A stretch of 9,011 nt of DNA from assembly GCA_005800865.1 (NCBI GenBank), contig SYEI01000391.1:1-9011 (forward strand), written 5' to 3'. The translations under genes were made by a program, and so were the position numbers. The notes under the pieces were generated by a model. It was not told the origin of the DNA and searched no databases. It saw nothing but the letters and a program-made list of their open reading frames with translations. Below are positions 6,148-9,011 of the stretch, in pieces (position 1 is the stretch's first letter; every line of letters starts with the position of its first letter). The DNA is from Bacteroidota bacterium. Lineage in GTDB: Bacteria; Bacteroidota; Bacteroidia; B-17B0; Aurantibacillaceae.

Positions 6148-6997
6148 GTTCTAATAGGTTTTTTTTAGTGACTGATTTTTCGTTGCACAACCATGTTGTA
6201 GATAAACTAGCAGCAATAGATGGCACAAGTAAGGTTTGTTCTTTATAATTAAGGTGAGATGCTACACAGGCAAAAGCAAAAAAAGTATCTCCAGCTCCTA
6301 TGGTATCTACTACATCCGATTTAAAGGTTGGTTGCATCACGGTGTTTTTACCGTCGGTATAAAATGCACCTTCTCTTCCTGAAGTAACAAATAAATCTTC
6401 TGTATTTAATTCGTAGTTATAAATTTCTAAAATGTCTTTATCTTTTGGGTTACTAATACGTTTATTCACTTGTAAACTTGCTTCTCTTAAATCAATACAA
6501 GCACTTTTCTTTTTATTATTTTTCCATTTAGAGATACGGTTAAAGCCAAAATTGTTGGAATTAGTTTGACACATTAAATGAAAACCATCGTTAATTGAAA
6601 GCTTATCACAAAAAGCGTGTCCAAAATCGGCAACAATTACAACATCGTAATCATTTACATTCACTTTAATATCCTTAAAGCCGGCAGTATCAAATTTGTT
6701 AATTTCAACATGTTTCTTCTTATCATTCACATCCACATAACGTGTTTTAACAATTTCACGGTTTGTATTCGTAATCACATCTACCTTTTTCACAAAATCA
6801 ACTAAATGGTTAGCAATGGCCGTTGCTCCTCCCATTTGAATATTTTGTTTTTCTTCTAATTTATAAACCGGACAAATAGACTTCATCGACTGTCCTTCAT
6901 AGCTTACATCTATGAATTCATCAATAATTGTTTCTCCAATTACTAAAACAGTTAAACCAGCTGCTTCTTTAATAAAGCGTTCAATAGTATCAATCAT
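6128..6997 (-). CDS. PfkB/ribokinase-family sugar kinase, HldE N-domain-like
   Basis: This 289-residue protein is a PfkB-family carbohydrate kinase. The N-terminal strand VLVIGETIIDEF (17-28) and the GGATAIANHL segment (56-65) match the opening of HldE (RfaE) domain I, and DTIGAGDTFFAF at 231-242 is the PfkB signature with catalytic base D237. QTNSNNFGFN at 144-153 is a motif I recall from a PfkB branch that is often fused to a nucleotidyltransferase. Here it stands alone, with the nucleotidyltransferase encoded about 1.4 kb downstream. The likely role is phosphorylation of a sugar phosphate (heptose 7-phosphate in the HldE model) at C1. It begins 2 bp after the previous stop (TAAGAATG) and overlaps the SIS gene by 20 bp. 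Family is secure; the exact substrate is inferred from neighbours. Confidence 0.88.
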   Translation of the reverse strand: MIDTIERFIKEAAGLTVLVIGETIIDEFIDVSYEGQSMKSICPVYKLEEKQNIQMGGATAIANHLVDFVKKVDVITNTNREIVKTRYVDVNDKKKHVEINKFDTAGFKDIKVNVNDYDVVIVADFGHAFCDKLSINDGFHLMCQTNSNNFGFNRISKWKNNKKKSACIDLREASLQVNKRISNPKDKDILEIYNYELNTEDLFVTSGREGAFYTDGKNTVMQPTFKSDVVDTIGAGDTFFAFACVASHLNYKEQTLLVPSIAASLSTTWLCNEKSVTKKNLLEHAVRFI

Positions 6998-6999
6998 TC

Positions 7000-8025
7000 T
7001 TATTTCTTTATTTGGTTGTGTTCCTTAACAAAATTAACGATTTCTTGCTCATTAAAGGCAAATTTCAAAGGATATTTATCTTCTAATGATTTCCTGAAAC
7101 GAAGTGTATTATTCATACTTCCAATATCACTTACCTTATTTCCACCTTTGTAAATGATTAATACCTGAGTATTCACATATTCGCCAACGTTATTTACACC
7201 ACTATGCTGTGTAATAATTAGTTTTGAATTAGACGCTTTTTCTAATGTGACTCTATTATTTGTGCTTACTGCAATTTCAACTTTTGGATTCGTGGTATTT
7301 AAATCTTTTACCTGCGAAGGGTGACCACAGATATATATTTTATCAAAATAGGGGGCTATTAAATCTATTAATGCTACATAATCCCACTGTTCTCCATTAT
7401 TGTGACTTTTTGCTGCCCCTTTACTACGAGGGAAAACGCAGCAAGCATTTTCATCCTTAGTTTTATAAAATTTATCAATATGATACACATACGTGTGATT
7501 TAGTAAAAGCCAATCGCGATGAACAAACCAATAATAAAAATCGTCACCTATATTCCAAAATGGTAAACCTGAAGCATTTGCTTCATCTTCAAATTTTTTA
7601 ATTTCATTTTGTACATCTTTGGGAGGAACTGTGCTATTAGCTCTCGGGCTTACCTCAGCAAAAAAGTCTCTCAATGGTCTAAACTCATGAATAATTGAAT
7701 TTCCTTTTTCATCAACCATAAATGGTTTATGCAGTTCCATTCCACAGTATATAATCTTCACGCCATGCTTATGTAAATACATTAAAAATGGCAACGTGTG
7801 TGCTGTGAAATGACCAAATTCTCCTTTAAAAGGACCATAATAACAGGTTCCTTTTTCAATACTTTGTTTTAAACGTTTATCTGCCTTTTTAAAAGCCAAC
7901 CAAACTTTTAATCGATATTTAAATAATCCAAATCCTTTTAATCCTGACTGTTTAATATAGGCGTTATTATCAGAAAAATCCTGATTAAACTCATACTGAT
8001 CAACTTTGCTATAGGGTTTACTCAT
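7000..8025 (-). CDS. Unassigned GT-B-like glycan biosynthesis protein
   Basis: I choose the ATG at 8025, giving 341 residues. A TTG at 8049 would extend the frame by 8 codons, but the ATG forms a TAATG overlap with the upstream stop, as at five other junctions here, and has a weak purine-rich stretch (GGAAAAAGG) about 14 bp before it. I do not recognise the family firmly. YYGPFKGEFGH at about 62-72 recalls the GEFGxE motif near the N-terminus of uncharacterised glycosyltransferase-like proteins of polysaccharide loci. CCVFPRSKGA (195-204) could open a second Rossmann-like domain, followed by IYICGHP. ITQHSGVNNVGEY (271-283) resembles the donor-site loop of GT9-type heptosyltransferases (TxxSGxxHxA). 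There is no signal peptide or clear membrane segment. A glycosyltransferase working with the downstream heptose-like genes is plausible but unproven. Confidence 0.85.
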   Translation of the reverse strand: MSKPYSKVDQYEFNQDFSDNNAYIKQSGLKGFGLFKYRLKVWLAFKKADKRLKQSIEKGTCYYGPFKGEFGHFTAHTLPFLMYLHKHGVKIIYCGMELHKPFMVDEKGNSIIHEFRPLRDFFAEVSPRANSTVPPKDVQNEIKKFEDEANASGLPFWNIGDDFYYWFVHRDWLLLNHTYVYHIDKFYKTKDENACCVFPRSKGAAKSHNNGEQWDYVALIDLIAPYFDKIYICGHPSQVKDLNTTNPKVEIAVSTNNRVTLEKASNSKLIITQHSGVNNVGEYVNTQVLIIYKGGNKVSDIGSMNNTLRFRKSLEDKYPLKFAFNEQEIVNFVKEHNQIKK

Positions 8026-9011
8026 TATAACTGTTTTACCTTTTTCCAAAAAACATCAATATCTCTTATGAAATTATTGGCTGTATGTATTTCTCTTGTT
8101 AAACGAATACTTTCAATTTGCATGTTTGCGTGCAGTTGAGGATTAGAAATATAATTTTTAATTGCATGCGCTAAACCAATTGCCGTATCCTCCTCTAAAA
8201 CATATCCATTTAATTGATGTTTCACAAAGTAATCGGTTTGTCCAACGTTTCTGGCAATTACAGCATTTCCTGCGGCCATAGCTTCACACATTGACAAGGA
8301 AGGAAAATTCTCATAATCTTGAGTGGATACAAAACATTTAGTCTCAGAAAAAACTTTTGATAAATCAGAATTTGAGTGGCACGAAACAAAATTCTGTAAA
8401 TTATGTTTAGTGATAAATTCATGCACCTCATTTTCGAGAGGGCCTTTACCATAAATTAAAAATTTCCAGCCTTCCATCTCATTAAAGCAACTTTCCTTCA
8501 AAATTCGAATCGCTTCCAAAAAAAACATAGGTTGCTTTTGTTGGGTTAACCTAGCAGCAAAAACTATTTCATTTTTTTTATCTATTGAAGAAACAAACCT
8601 TGTTGTATCTGAAAAACGTGACTCTACATATTCAATATATGGTTTTGACTTTATAATGTTTGTGGAATCGGCAAATTCTTTAAATAACTTATACCACGAG
8701 TACACCGCATCTATTTTGATATATTTAAATAGTGGGCCATACTTTGCCTGATAAGAATTATGTTTTGGATTAAGAACATCCGATAATACATAAGGTATTT
8801 CACAGTCCACAATATTGATAACGATTTTTGGTTTTAAAAATTTAGGTAAAAATTTAACGCTATTTAAAAGATGAAAATAATGTCTTCCATATGACCCGAT
8901 ATGAATAATGTCAATACGATTAAAAATAATTTTCAGTAAAAAGAAAAAAGATTCTAAGACATTTTTAAATCGATTATTGAAATTTGGAATTAATAGGATG
9001 TTTTTACGATA
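8025..9011 (-). CDS. GT4-family glycosyltransferase (N-terminus cut by window edge)
   Basis: The frame is open from the right edge of the window to a TAA at 8025, giving 328 residues; it continues well upstream of a GTG at 8810, which is an internal codon and not the start. Typical GT4 enzymes are about 370-400 residues, so some tens of N-terminal residues are missing. The visible N-terminal part contains IDIIHIGSYGRHY and KIVINIVDCEIPYV, as in the acceptor domain of GT-B enzymes. The C-terminal donor domain shows IVFAARLTQQKQP, FLIYGKGPLE, FVSTQDYENFPSLSMCEAMAAGNAVIA and LNGYVLEED, the usual group 1 signature with two glutamates flanking the FPSLSM segment. The enzyme should be a retaining transferase acting at the cytoplasmic face of the membrane on a lipid-linked glycan. 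Donor and acceptor cannot be read from the sequence. Confidence 0.93.
   Translation of the reverse strand, partial: YRKNILLIPNFNNRFKNVLESFFFLLKIIFNRIDIIHIGSYGRHYFHLLNSVKFLPKFLKPKIVINIVDCEIPYVLSDVLNPKHNSYQAKYGPLFKYIKIDAVYSWYKLFKEFADSTNIIKSKPYIEYVESRFSDTTRFVSSIDKKNEIVFAARLTQQKQPMFFLEAIRILKESCFNEMEGWKFLIYGKGPLENEVHEFITKHNLQNFVSCHSNSDLSKVFSETKCFVSTQDYENFPSLSMCEAMAAGNAVIARNVGQTDYFVKHQLNGYVLEEDTAIGLAHAIKNYISNPQLHANMQIESIRLTREIHTANNFIRDIDVFWKKVKQL

Noticed and set aside
6617..7460. Two short plus-strand open frames (6617-6805 and 7260-7460)
   Set aside because: Both are antisense to conserved genes (kinase and GT-B-like protein), are low in complexity and lack any protein family features.
8258..8452. 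A 64-codon minus-strand frame inside the GT4 gene
   Set aside because: It is out of frame within the conserved donor domain of the glycosyltransferase and has no independent support.

Overview
The window is a single minus-strand block of eleven tightly packed genes from a polysaccharide (capsule, O-antigen or LPS outer-core type) biosynthesis locus. The DNA is AT-rich, about two thirds A+T by eye. Proteins are rich in Lys, Asn and Ile, strong Shine-Dalgarno sites are absent, and most stops are TAA. The HAD phosphatase closely resembles, from memory, a Bacteroides thetaiotaomicron enzyme. A member of the Bacteroidota is therefore the most likely source, by inference only.

Transcription runs from 9011 towards 1. 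In that order: the C-terminal part of a GT4 glycosyltransferase (cut by the right edge); an unassigned GT-B-like protein; a four-gene sugar-activation module (PfkB kinase, SIS isomerase, extended SDR epimerase/dehydratase, TagD-type nucleotidyltransferase); a nonulosonate module (SpsF-type CMP-sugar synthetase, NeuB/SpsE-type synthase, TylF-like O-methyltransferase, KdsC/KDN-9-P-phosphatase-like HAD enzyme); and a large unassigned protein with transferase-like HP and YSGVLFE motifs that runs off the left edge. The left 1.2 kb is not empty: frame analysis shows it open for 398 codons from an ATG at 1194 to the window edge.

The genes suggest two sugar supply lines feeding one glycan. The first four enzymes look like a heptose-type pathway with the two HldE activities on separate genes and no GmhB-type phosphatase in view. 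The next block looks like synthesis, dephosphorylation and CMP activation of a deaminated, KDN-like 3-deoxy-ulosonic acid: there is no aminotransferase, N-acetyltransferase or NeuC-type epimerase here. A methyltransferase sits between the synthase and the phosphatase. The flanking transferases would use the activated sugars.

No intergenic space exceeds 4 bp, and six junctions are TAATG, where stop and start codons share one base. This implies a single long, translationally coupled operon. No promoter, terminator, RNA gene, CRISPR array, repeat or mobile element is visible.
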